NCBI GenBank assembly: GCA_028532985.1
Contig: JANCIK010000001.1
Location: 2,170,001-2,234,000, forward strand
Direction of reading: 5' to 3'
DNA length: 64,000 nt
Source: Stropharia rugosoannulata
Taxonomy: Eukaryota; Basidiomycota; Agaricomycetes; Agaricales; Strophariaceae
In this document: positions 54,416 to 64,000 of the stretch, in pieces
How the letters are laid out: each line of letters begins with the position of its first letter
How positions within the stretch are numbered: the stretch's first letter is position 1
The notes under the pieces: model-generated
What the model saw: only the letters and a program-made list of their open reading frames with translations
What the model was told of the DNA's origin: nothing
The model's database searches: none
Translations under genes and position numbers: made by a program

Positions 54416-54555
54416 AAGACTAGGTTGAGTATGGACTCAGATGTGTACTGCGATCAGAGATCGGGTCTGGTGGAGAGGAGTGTTGGTCGATGTGAAGAGT
54501 GGTGAGCTAGACTGCACAGCCACCAGATGGGAGTACTGGAAAGAGAAGCGAGTGT
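54416..54555 (-). other. LINE 5' UTR and junction with copia
   Basis: About 140 bp lie between the ORF1 start and copia sequence, which resumes at the DIAHT codons near 54556. The exact LINE start cannot be fixed, because neither side shows a target duplication. Confidence 0.5.
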
Positions 54556-55643
54556 GTGCAATGTCAGGACGTGTCATTGTGGCAAGATACTGGAGAGAAC
54601 CAATGGCGCTGAGGTAGGGAATGCTTTGCATGAACTCAATGTCGTCAGAGCTGCTTGGTGCCATTGCACGAGTGAGGACAGTGCCAGCTGACATGGGAGT
54701 AGTGACAGGAATTGCATCTTGCATACTGTAACGTTCAAGCATGTCCAGAATGAACGGGTGCTGGTGAAGTGAAATCTTGCGTTTGCTGCGATCCCTGGTA
54801 ATGCCAACACCTAATAGAAACTCCGTTGCACCAAGATCCCTGCATTTGAATCGTTCACTGAGTTGCTTCACAGCACGGTCAATGGATGAAGTCAATTTGG
54901 ATGCAAACATGATGTTGTCAATGTAGATGGGCACGAAAATGCGAACTGTGCCATCTGAGTAGATGTACACTGACCTGTCTGCTTCCACTCGCTTGAAACC
55001 CATGTCAGTGAGAACTGAATGCAACTTCGTGTTCCACTGCCTAGCTGATTGCTTGAGACCGTAAAGCGATTTGCGCAGCTTGCAGACCTTGTTTGGTGTA
55101 CCTTCATGGAATCCCTCAGGCTGCAGCATGTACTAGATGTCCTCATCCAAGTCACCGTTGGTGAATGCAGATGAAATATCCACAGAGCGTAGCTCAAGGT
55201 CTTCTGCAGCTGCAATAGCCAGTATCATGTACAAGGTTGCTGGACGGAAGGTGGGAGCAAAGACTTTGGTGTAATCGACTCCAGGACGTTGACTATAGCC
55301 CTTTGCAATGATACAAGCCTTGTAGCACTCCACAGTGCCATCTGCATGACGCTTGACCTTGAAGACCCAACCAGAACCAATTGCCTTTGCACCAGGTGGT
55401 AAGTCGATGATTTCCCAAGTGTTGTTCTGCAACAGTGTGTTGTACTCTGCATTTGCTGCATCTCGCCATCTGTCTGCGTCGTCGCCCTTGAGTGCCTGCT
55501 TGTAGTTCTTGGGATCCGAGACAGTAGCAGCACCAGCAAACTGAACCTCTTCCAAGCCTTTGTCAACATTGTAACTGTCAAGTTCATCGTTATCAAGGTT
55601 GTCTGTCTCAGATGGTGGCATAGACGGTGGTAGAGGTACGGGC
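54556..55643 (-). pseudogene. Copia D pol fragment (RT)
   Basis: The minus strand encodes MPPSETDNLDNDELDS through RT (NTWEIIDLPPG, FTNGDLDEDI) to PDIAHT. A TAG at 55132-55130 sits between DEDI and YMLQ; copia F has the same three extra bases at 62669. The catalytic motif reads YIDN. At the 5' side the frame is joined directly to leader sequence near 55643, so gag, protease and integrase are deleted. The 3' end is cut by the LINE. Confidence 0.85.
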
Positions 55644-55747
55644 GAATGAGTGTTAGGTTAAGTACCAAGCCACCCAGGTGAAAGGAGAGTGAGAATAAGA
55701 GAGAGTAGCAATGAGTAGGGACTGCTCAGAGCACAGGGCTCATAACC
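55644..55747 (-). other. Copia D leader stub
   Basis: Reverse complement of the leader that follows the LTR at 56932 (ggttatgagccc to cctaacactcattcgccc), joined to pol by a large internal deletion. Confidence 0.75.
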
Positions 55748-55950
55748 TGTTAAAAGCAGATGCTTATAGGCACAGAGAGCGCCCCTAACTCAGGTGGGAT
55801 GGTAGTGGTAATAGATTAAGAGGCATCTACACTAGTACATGCTATATATACTACCAAAAGCGAACTAAGCTAAATGTGGAGCAAACTAATTATAGTCTGC
55901 ACTATCTAATCTTAACTGCTGATGGTGATGATTGCCTATGTAATCTAACA
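55748..55950 (-). repeat. Copia D LTR, type C
   Basis: A 203-bp LTR on the minus strand, TGTTAAAAGC to TCTAACA on plus. It carries the type C U3 (GGCAATCATCACCATCAGC in its own sense), nearly identical to 56729-56931. It abuts copia pol of the opposite strand at 55951, so this copy inserted in that pol. Confidence 0.85.
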
Positions 55951-56686
55951 AGCTGGCACTATCCTCACTCGTGCAATGGCACCAAGCAGCTCTGACGACA
56001 CTGAGTTCATGCAAAGCGTTCCCTACCTCAGTGCCATTGGTTCTCTCCAGTATCTCGCCACAATGACACGTCCTGACATTGCACACACTGTGTCCTATCT
56101 CGCATGCTTCAACAGCAATCCTGGACCACAGCACTGGACAGCAGTCAAGCACTTGTTCAAGTATCCGAAAGGAACACTTGAGTACAAGCTGGTATACTCT
56201 GGTTTGCTTGGTACAGATCTGTTCACAACTTACTGTGATGCTGCACATGGCGATTGCAAGGACACTGGACGCTCTACAGGTGGATATGTCGTTCTCATGG
56301 CTGGTGGTGCAATTAGCTGGTCTAGCAAGTTGCAGAGCATTGTGACGCTCTCTACCACTGAAGCTGAGTTTGTTGCTGCAGTTGAGGCTGGCAAGGAGAT
56401 CTCATGGATGCACAACATACTTCGCGAGTTTGGCTTCACAATCCCGGTTCCCTCCACATTGCACATTGACAATCAGTCTGCTATCAGTGTATCGAAGAAC
56501 CCAGAGCACCATGGATGCATGAAGCACCTTGACCTTTGCTTTTACTGGCTATGCGATGCTGTACAGAACAGGATCATCACACCTTCGTTTATACCAACTG
56601 CACAACAGGTAGCTGACATTCTCACGAAACCGCTCTCAGCAGTTAAAGTAGATTACTGTCGCTCTCATATGGGAGTTCGTCCATAG
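55951..56686 (+). pseudogene. Copia pol 3' fragment (RT end and RNase H)
   Basis: The frame starts inside RT at the AGTVLTRAMAPSS region and runs through PDIAHTVSYLAC, RNase H (YCDAAHGDCKD, STTEAEF, HIDNQSA) to VDYCRSHMGVRP and stop. Arg-to-Cys changes are present. It is followed by the purine run TGGGGGAG and an LTR. The 5' part was replaced by copia D. Confidence 0.85.
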
Positions 56687-56728
56687 TGTATATACTGTAT
56701 TATAGAGACTGCTTCGGTCATGGGGGAG

Positions 56729-56931
56729 TGTTAGATTACATAGGCAATCATCACCATCAGCAGTTAAGATTAGATAGTGCAGACTATAATTAGTTTGCTC
56801 CACATTTAGCTTAGTTCGCTTCTGGTAGTATATATAGCATGTACTAGTGTAGATGCCTCTTAATCTATTACCACTACCATCCCACCTGAGTTAGGGGCGC
56901 TCTCTGTGCCTATAAGCATCTGCTTTTAACA
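56729..56931 (+). repeat. Shared type C copia LTR
   Basis: A 203-bp LTR preceded by a pol end and purine tract and followed by a primer site, leader and gag. One LTR therefore serves as the 3' LTR of the fragment before it and the 5' LTR of copia C after it, a tandem product of LTR recombination. Confidence 0.85.
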
Positions 56932-57699
56932 GGTTATGAGCCCTGTGCTCTGAGCAGTCCCTACTCATTGCTACTCTCTCTTATTCTCACTCTCCTTTCA
57001 CCTGGGTGGCTTGGTACTTAACCTAACACTCATTCGCCCTCGTTTCGCCTCATTGTTTCACGAGCAGGACCGCCACGTCACGCCTGTCGTTCTGGTACCA
57101 CTCTCGTTCCGCCAGCTCAATCGGTCCTCACACAATTCGCTCTTTTTCTTTACAGGTCTACTGCACTCTCTTGGTTTCACCAGAGACTGCTTCAGCTTTG
57201 GGCTTCCCAGAGCTGTCCACTCTTTTGCGCTTTTAGGGCTTCCCTGATCGTCGCCCCACTCCGTTCTTTCGAGGATCCACTCTTCATACGATCCCCTCGC
57301 TGCCTACCGACTGCCACGTCACTACGCTCCATCGTTCTTCCGCAATTGACCGGTCTTCACCAAAGTGCTCAACTCCTCGAGTTAGGACCTTGAAATTTGT
57401 TCAGCTCACTGCGGCCTCGCATCGACGTCGACTCCGTTGCAACTCAGCATACCATCTCCTGCATCATCGATACATCGAGCCCCCAACTCTCATGTCGATC
57501 GGTTCCATCGTTGTTGAGCAATTCACACTTTAGTACCCAAGTGCTCAACTCCTCGAGTTTGCAACTCCAATTTTGTCGTCGTCGCCACGCATCGAGTTCG
57601 TCATCGTTACCCCTATAACTTGGCAGTCCCAGGTTTCGCGTGTTCGACTATCGGTCCAACCACTCTCACGTCGATCACATCTCTCATCGTTCCGCAATC
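56932..57699 (+). other. Copia C primer site and leader
   Basis: GGTTATGAGCCC (56932-56943) is the half initiator tRNA site. The rest is a leader without a conserved frame, similar to 59149-59854 at its start and then diverged (repeats of CAACTCCTCGAGTT near 57368 and 57546). Confidence 0.7.
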
Positions 57700-58929
57700 A
57701 TGTCTTCTTCATCAACACCTCAATTCCCCAAATTGAACTCTGTCAACTATCCATCATGGTCTGCATCCATGAAGGCCTGGCTTCGTTCTCATGGTGTTTG
57801 GCACATTGTTTCTGGTGAATCTACCAAACCCAGACTATCCTCACTGCCTACTGCAGCTGAGGAGACTGCACTTGAAGCATGGTTGATGAAATGGGACAAA
57901 GCAGCTGGTATCATCTTCCTGGCAGTGGAGAATGACCAAATGATACATCTTAACAATGATTCCGACGATCCAGTCAAGATGTGGTCTGCACTCGCATCCG
58001 TGCACCTCCAGAAGTGTCCTGGTACACGCTTCAATGCCTACGACGACCTGTTCTCTATCAGGAAGCAGGAAGACGAGACCTTGCAGTCTTTGATGAACAG
58101 AGTGGACACTGCCATTCGCAGGATCCAGGATTTGCGACCTGACAAGTACGACCTCACCAACTTGGATGAAGAACTCACCTGCATGACACTTATCCGTGCA
58201 CTACCAGATGAGTACAGCGCATTTGCGTCGTCTCTGCTGCTTCGAGACACTCTCAACAAGACTGTGCTGCAGCAGGCCTTTGTGACAGAGGAAGCACAAT
58301 GTCGACATCGTGCTGCTGAAGCATCTGCTGTTGCACTTGCTCTTGCTGCACGCCAGAAAGCAGTCTCTGACTCGCCTACTGGGCCATGCACGTTTTGTGG
58401 GTTAGACGGACACATGCAATCTGAAGAGTTTGCTGGTTCTGCAAGTGCTCGCTCCTCTAATGACTCTGGCATTGACACTGACTATGAATGGCTTGCAGAC
58501 ACGGGCGCTACTAGCCATATGACGCCTCATTGAGAATGGATGTATGATTACAAGCCTCACATCGTTCCCATTCGTCTTGCAGACCATACTATAGTATACT
58601 CGGCTGGTATAGGGTCAGTTGTCATCCACCCGGTTATTAATGGGAAGGAAGTGCCTTCTGTAGAGATATCTCGCGTTTTACATGTACCATTGCTTAAGAA
58701 TAATCTACTTGCTTGTTTATACCTCACCAAACACAAAGGCATGATTATGGAAGTTGATGACAGTACTATGCACTTCAAGCGAAATGGCAAGACTCTGTTC
58801 ACTGCAACGATTACTGCATCTCACAGTGGTATCCTGAATGCGCTCACGGAGCCTGCTACACAGTCAGCAAATGCAACATCGACTCTACCTCTGAATGCTG
58901 AGCTCTGGCATTGTTGTTGCGGACATCAC
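57700..58929 (+). pseudogene. Copia C gag and protease region, nonsense codon, cut by copia F
   Basis: MSSSSTPQFPKL begins a longer gag than copia B or F, with the conserved copia gag stretch (WSALASVHLQ, RVDTAIRRIQDLRP, TCMTLIRALPDEY). The knuckle starts CTFCGLDGHM but its last Cys is lost in a deletion. Protease DTGATSHMTPH is followed by TGA at 58531-58533 where B and F have CGA. The frame then continues to the pre-integrase region and ends where copia F starts at 58930. Confidence 0.87.
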
Positions 58930-59136
58930 TGTTAGATTACATAGGATTGGACTGACCATCAGCAGTAGATTAGATATCGCGTACTATAATTAGTATGCTC
59001 CATATATAGTTAATCTCGCTTATGGTAGTATATAAGGCATGTACTACTAGTGTAGATGCCTCTTAATCTCTTACCACCACCATCTCTGTGTGAGTTAGGT
59101 TCGCTCTCTGCGCCTGTAAGCAGTCTGCTTTCAACA
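58930..59136 (+). repeat. Copia F 5' LTR, type B
   Basis: TGTTAGATTACATAGG to TTTCAACA, 207 bp, with TATATAAGG near 59032. The primer site GGTTATGAGCCC follows at 59137-59148. It matches 13044-13248 and the inverted LTRs at 31397 and 63472. Confidence 0.88.
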
Positions 59137-59854
59137 GGTTATGAGCCCTGCGCTCTGAGCATCCTACTCATCACTCCTCTACTGTCCTTTCTCCACTGAG
59201 TGGCTTGGTACTTAACCTAACACTCATCGTCATTTGTTTTGCCTTGTTTTTTTGTGAGCACAACTGCCACGTCACGACCGTCGTTCTGGTACCACCTGCG
59301 TTCCACCAGCTTGCACGGTTATCGAGCAATCCGCCTCTTTTGGTTTTAGGTCAATAGCACTCTCTTGGTGTTCACCAGAGACTTTGCTCCCTGGGCTTCC
59401 CTGATCGTCGAAACACGTGGTTCTTTCGAGGACCTCATCGTTACACGTGTCTCTCATCACTTGCCCACTCACAGGTCATCACACTCAGCCGTTCACTTGC
59501 AATTCACTGTTCTTCACCAGAGTGCTCAACTCCGTCCAATTGACACTCTGAAACAGTTTTGCTCACTGCACTCGCACATCGTCATCGTCGTTCGCACAAC
59601 TGGATCACACACGTTCTGCAGTGTTGAACAACCCTCTTGCACAGTCTCGTGTCAATCGGTTCACTGCTGCTCGTGCAATCGACGTTTTACTGCAAGTGCT
59701 CAACTCGGCCTAATTGTGATACTGCAAGTGTTCTGCCCACTGCTCGTGCATCTCACCCCAGCTCGTCTCGCAACTTTGTCACATCGTTTGCGCCATTCTC
59801 AGCTACCACCTCATACCACTTCACGTCGTTCACCACGTCGCTTCACCTGCAATC
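59137..59854 (+). other. Copia F primer site and leader
   Basis: GGTTATGAGCCC at 59137-59148 then about 700 bp of leader, similar along its length to 13261-13966. The open frame at 59365-59883 is not conserved with gag and is not counted as a gene. Confidence 0.7.
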
Positions 59855-62800
59855 ATGAGTTTCTTCGCAACACCTCAGTTTGACAAACTGAGCACTGCCA
59901 ACTACCAACTCTGGTTTTGCAACATGAAAGCATGGTTACGCTCTCAGGAGCTATGGCGTCTGGTTACAGGTGAATGCAAGCGTCCTGTGCTCTCTCTTAT
60001 GCCGTCTATGGCTGAGATCGAGGCACACGACATATGGACAAGCAAGTCGACTGCTGCTGCTGTTTACATTCACAGTCATGTTCAGAATGAGCTCAAATCA
60101 CACTTGGCTCACATTCTGCATGACCCAGTTAGCATGTGGTCGACTCTGGCAGCTGTTGGTCAAATGGCACACTCTGCTTCGCCCCCAGCAGAGGAGACGT
60201 CGCAAATCGTCGAGTATGCAGGTTTTGCATCTGCACTTGCTACGGGTGACGCACAAGGCAACGATTTCGACTGGCTCGCAGATACAGGTGCAACTAGTCA
60301 TATGACGCCTCATCGAGACTGGATTGTGGAGTACAAGCCCCACTGTGTCCCAATTCGTCTCGCAGATGATTCTATCATCTACTCTGAGGGTGTTGGCAAT
60401 GTGGTGTTCCACCCAGTCATCAATGGCAAGAAAGCGGACACTGTAGTCATCAAACGCGTTCTGCATGTCCCCAAGTTGCGCAACAACCTGCTTGCATGTC
60501 TGTACCTCACCAAGCGCTCTGGCATCCTTATTGAGATCGATGCAAAGAAGATGTACTTCAACCACTCTGGCAAGACCATCTTCACTGCAACTATCAATGC
60601 CTCGCACTCTGCCATTCTGGATGGTCTCACTCGTCCCATTTGCGAATCTGCGTGCTCTGCTTCGTCGTCGTCCACTCTACCCCTCAATGCAGAGCTCTGG
60701 CATCATCGTTGCGGACATCACAGCCATGCACACATCAACAAGCTGCTCTCGAAGGGTCTGGTCACTGGCATGCTCATAACGTCGAAAGAGCAACCAGATC
60801 TGATTTGCGAACCATGCTTAGCTGGCAAGATGACGTCTGGCACATTTCCGAGCTCCACTCGCAAATCGACGAAACCACTTGAATTGGTGCATTCTGACTT
60901 GCATGGTCCGCTCTCAGTGCCTACGCCTGAGGGACATCGCTACTGGATCACATTCATTGACGACTGCACTCACCTGCATGCTGTCATGTTCCTGAAGCGC
61001 AAGTCGGACACATTTGATGCATTCAAGGTGTACAAGGCATATGCGGAGAATCAGCTAAACGCGAAAATCAAGGCTATGCAGGATGACAAGGCTGGCGAAT
61101 ACATGTCAAACGAGTTCATACGGTTTATGGAGCAATGCGGCATTCACAGACGACACAGCACACGCAATCGGCCTCAGCAGAATGGTGTTGCTGAACGCGC
61201 CAATCGCACTATTGCTGAGCACGTCACTGCAATGCTAGTAGAGGCAAAGCTCCCACTCTCGTTTTGGCGAATTGCAGTCATGGCTTACATTCACGTGTGG
61301 AACAGGCTCCCTACGTCGTCTCTGACTGACTCTGTGCCCTACACTGCATGGCATGGCAAGAAACCTGATATGAGCCATCTCTGTGTTTTTGGTTGTGCTG
61401 CGTACGTCTTTGTGCAGAGAGACAAACGCAAGTCACTGCAACCACACGTTGAGAAGTGCATCTTTGTCGGTTATCCTACAGGCTACAAAGGCTGGCAGTT
61501 CTACAATCCGTCCACTAAGAAGTATGTGATCTCTGAACGTGCTATCTTTGACGAACGCAGTTTCCCTGGTTTGAAGGTGACTTCACCAATTAACCTGTCT
61601 CCAAAGGGAGCACCTTCACACTTCTCAGATGTGCCAGATTCTGGGGGGGATTCAACTGCTGCCTATTTGCCTGACATGGATACTGATGACTCGGACGCAC
61701 CAACTGCACCTCCTTCGGCGGGACCAGCACCATCTGACTCGTCGTCTGACGACGAACAAGATGCACCTACTCCCAAATCGCAGGAACCAACTGCCAGTGC
61801 GAAATCGTCGAGTTTACCAAAGTGCTCAACTCTGCCCAATTCACATTCTGGGAAATTGCATGTGCATTCCGGTCCACCTACTGGTCCTAGCAAGTCGAGT
61901 CAAGTACCATTGGATAGGGCGTCGAAAGACGAGTCTGACAGTACCACACCCAAGTTGGAGTCATCACATCGCATTCCGCAATCGACGAAAACACCAACAT
62001 GCTCAACTCGACGAGATGGGCATTCTGCCCCAAACATGCCCAAACCGCCTCGTACTGTTGCACCTCCCATTCCTGTGGAACCCAAGGTCGTTGCTGAGCC
62101 TCTGAGACGCACTACACGTGAATCTTGACCTCCTGGCGAATGGTGGAAGGTCAAACCTGCTGCTGTACCTCTACCGCCGTCTACACCGCCTTCTGAGACT
62201 GATGACCTCGATAATGACGAACTCGACAGTTACACTGTTGATGAAGGCTTGGAAGAGGTTCAGTTTGCTGGTGCTGCTACTGTGTCAGATCCCAAGAACT
62301 ACAAGCAGGCACTCAAGGGCGACGACGCAGACAGATGGCGAGATGCAGCAAATGCAGAGTACAACACACTGCTGCAGAACAACACTTGGGAAATCGTTGA
62401 CTTGCCACCTGGCGCAAAGGCTATTGGTTCTGGTTGGGTCTTCAAGGTCAAGCGTCATGGAGATGGCACTGTGGAGCGTTACAAGGCTCGTATCGTCGCA
62501 AAGGGCTACAGTCAGCGTCCTGGAGTCGATTACACCGAAGTCTTTGCTCCCACCTTCCGTCCAGCAACCTTGCACATGATACTGGCTATTGCAGCTGCAG
62601 AAGACCTTGAGCTACGCTCTGTGGATATTTCATCTGCATTCACCAACGGTGACTTGGATGAGGACATCTAGTACATGCTGCAGCCTGAGGGATTCCATGA
62701 AGGTACACCAAACAAGGTCTGCAAGCTGCGCAAATCGCTTTACGGGCTCAAGCAGTCAGCTAGGCAGTGGAACACGAAGTTGCATTCAGTTTTCACTGAT

Positions 62801-63471
62801 ATGGGTTTCAAGCGAGTGGAAGCAGACAGGTCAGTGTACATCTACTCAGATGGCACAGTTCGCATTTTCGTGCCTATCTACATTGACGACATCATGTTTG
62901 CATCCAAATCGACTTCATCCATTGACCGTGCTGTGAAGCAACTCAGTGCACGCTTCAAATGCAGGGATCTCGGTGCAACAGAGTTTCTACTAGGTGTTGG
63001 CATTACCAGGGATCGCAGCAAACGCAAGAATTTGCTTCACCAGCACCAGTTCATTCTGGACATGCTTGAACGTTACAGTATGCAAGATGCAATTCCTGTC
63101 ACTACTCCCATGTCAGCTGGCACCGTCCTCACTCGTGCAATGGCACCTAGCAGTTCTGACGATATCGAGTTCATGTGAAATGTTCCCTACCTCAGCGCCA
63201 TCGGTTCCCTTCAGTATCTCGCCACAATGACACGACCTGACATCGCACACACTGTGTCTTACCTCGCACGCTTTAACAGCAACCCTGGACCGCAGCACTG
63301 GACAGCAGTCAAGCACTTGTTCAAGTATCTGAAAGGAACACTTGAGTACAAGCTGGTTTACTCTGGTTTGCTTGGTACAGATCTGTTCACAACTTACTGT
63401 GATGCTGCACACGGCGACTGCAAGGACACTGGACGCTCTACAGGTGGATACGTCGCTCTCATGGCTGGTGG
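59855..63471 (+). pseudogene. Copia F gag-pol with three in-frame stops
   Basis: One frame from MSFFATPQFDKL carries the shortened gag, protease (DTGATSHM), pre-integrase (LWHHRCGHH, CEPC), integrase (HSDLHG, QDDKAGEY, NGVAERANRT), linker, RT (YIDDIMFAS) and the start of RNase H (YCDAAHGDC). Stops are TGA at 62126, TAG at 62669 (three extra bases between DEDI and YMLQ, shared with copia D) and TGA at 63176. Copia B reads CGT and CAA at the first and third. The frame is cut after MAGG by copia G. Confidence 0.88.
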
Positions 63472-64000
63472 TGTTGAAAGCAGACTGCTTACAGGCGCAG
63501 AGAGCGAACCTAACTCACACAGAGATGATGGTGGTAAGAGATTAAGAGGCATCTACACTAGTACATGCCTTATATACTACCATAAGCGAGATTAACTATA
63601 TATGGAGCGTACTAATTATAGTACGCGATATCTAATCTACTGCTGATGGTCAGTCCAATCCTATGTAATCTAACACTCCCCCGTGACCAAGGCAGTCTCT
63701 ATACTACAGTATATACACTATGGTCGAACTCCCATGTGAGAGCGACAGTAATCTACTTTAACTGCTGAGAGCGGTTTGGTGAGAATGTCAGCCACCTGTT
63801 GTGTTGTGGGTATAAACGAGGGTGTGATGACTCTGTTCTGTACAGCGTCGCGTAACCAGTAGAAACGAAGGTCGAGGTGCTTCATGCGTCCGTGGTGCTC
63901 TGGGTTCTTCGATACACTGATAGCAGACTGGTTGTCAATGTGCAGTGTGGAGGGAACCGGAATCGTGTAGCCAAACTCGCGCAGAATGTTGTGCATCCAG
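63472..64000 (-). mobile_element. Copia G, inverted 3' end, runs off the window
   Basis: Bases 63472-63675 are a type B LTR on the minus strand; 63676-63717 hold the purine tract; 63718-64000 encode the RNase H end (HIDNQSA to MGVRP). It inserted in copia F RNase H at GGTGG. The Arg codons here are intact (GRMKHLDLRFYWLRDAV), so it is younger than copia B. Confidence 0.87.

Larger units (their letters stand above)
31727..54555 (-). mobile_element. Tad1-like LINE, split by KDZ element 3
   Basis: The LINE comprises 31727-37101 and 53570 to about 54555 on the minus strand, about 6.4 kb. It has a 19-base poly(T) at its 3' end (a poly(A) tail read on the plus strand), a 3' UTR, ORF2 (endonuclease, RT, RNase H, CCHC) and ORF1 with zinc knuckles. 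ORF1 is cut by element 3 with duplication GCGAGCA and is restored in frame when that is removed. The copia sequence on the two sides does not join: about 0.5 kb of pol is missing and no target duplication is visible. Confidence 0.9.
58930..63471 (+). mobile_element. Copia element F (5' LTR to RNase H), cut by copia G
   Basis: It has a 207-bp 5' LTR, half-tRNA primer site, leader and gag-pol, inserted into copia C at GGACATCAC. It is interrupted at 63472 by an inverted copia (G). The 3' LTR is outside the window. Coding sequence is less decayed than copia B, with catalytic YIDD kept, but three stops interrupt the frame. Confidence 0.88.

Noticed and set aside
4483..58533. TGA recoding as an amino acid to explain the many in-frame TGA
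   Set aside because: TGA also serves as a normal stop (LINE ORF1 and gypsy gag), sister copies have CGA, and nuclear recoding is not known in basidiomycetes.
1..64000. CRISPR array or bacterial operon
   Set aside because: No regular short repeats with spacers; short introns and element types are fungal.

Overview
The window reads as nuclear DNA of a basidiomycete (Agaricomycete-type) fungus. The introns are 44-56 bp, and the window is a nest of mobile elements: a chromovirus-type Ty3/gypsy element, several Ty1/copia elements, a Tad1-like LINE, and large TIR elements of the Kyakuja-Dileera-Zisupton (KDZ) class. I see no rRNA, no convincing tRNA gene, no CRISPR array and no ordinary host gene. 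Every gene belongs to a mobile element or sits as cargo inside one.

Layout. Bases 1-138 are a cut-off gypsy gag. Bases 145-12511 are a decayed non-autonomous TIR element (element 1) whose right arm is split by a solo LTR, itself split by a full gypsy element (3306-11428; 528-bp LTRs that look identical, TSD GGAAG). Then come copia relics and a copia element (13044-31396) whose integrase region is interrupted by KDZ element 2 (15540-28878, TSD GACAAAC). An inverted copia end and a LINE on the minus strand (31727 to about 54555) follow. ORF1 of the LINE is interrupted by KDZ element 3 (37102-53569, TSD GCGAGCA). The remainder (54556-64000) is copia copies inserted into one another in both orientations.

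Elements 2 and 3 share one gene plan: (a) a protein with a Zn2Cys6-like cysteine cluster, (b) a minus-strand protein of unknown function, (c) the KDZ transposase, divergent from b, (d) an unknown protein, (e) an acidic repeat protein. Element 3 also carries (f), a TET/JBP-family 2-oxoglutarate/Fe(II) dioxygenase (51311-52553, minus) with its HxD, distal His and Arg all present. Element 2 keeps only a shredded 3' end of f. TET/JBP genes riding on KDZ elements in basidiomycetes have been described (Iyer, Aravind and co-workers, 2014, from memory). The inferred role is to oxidise 5-methylcytosine and so counter host silencing.

Two patterns tie the window together. First, C-to-T changes at CpG, the mark of 5mC deamination, explain most differences between the arms of element 1, the CGA-to-TGA stop in the element 2 transposase, a similar stop in copia, and a changed RT active-site residue in copia. 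Second, the heptamer CCGCCGG (either strand) is strewn through elements 2 and 3 in coding and non-coding DNA and in all three reading frames, but is nearly absent from the retroelements beside them. This points to a DNA-level role for the motif, perhaps binding by an element-encoded zinc protein.
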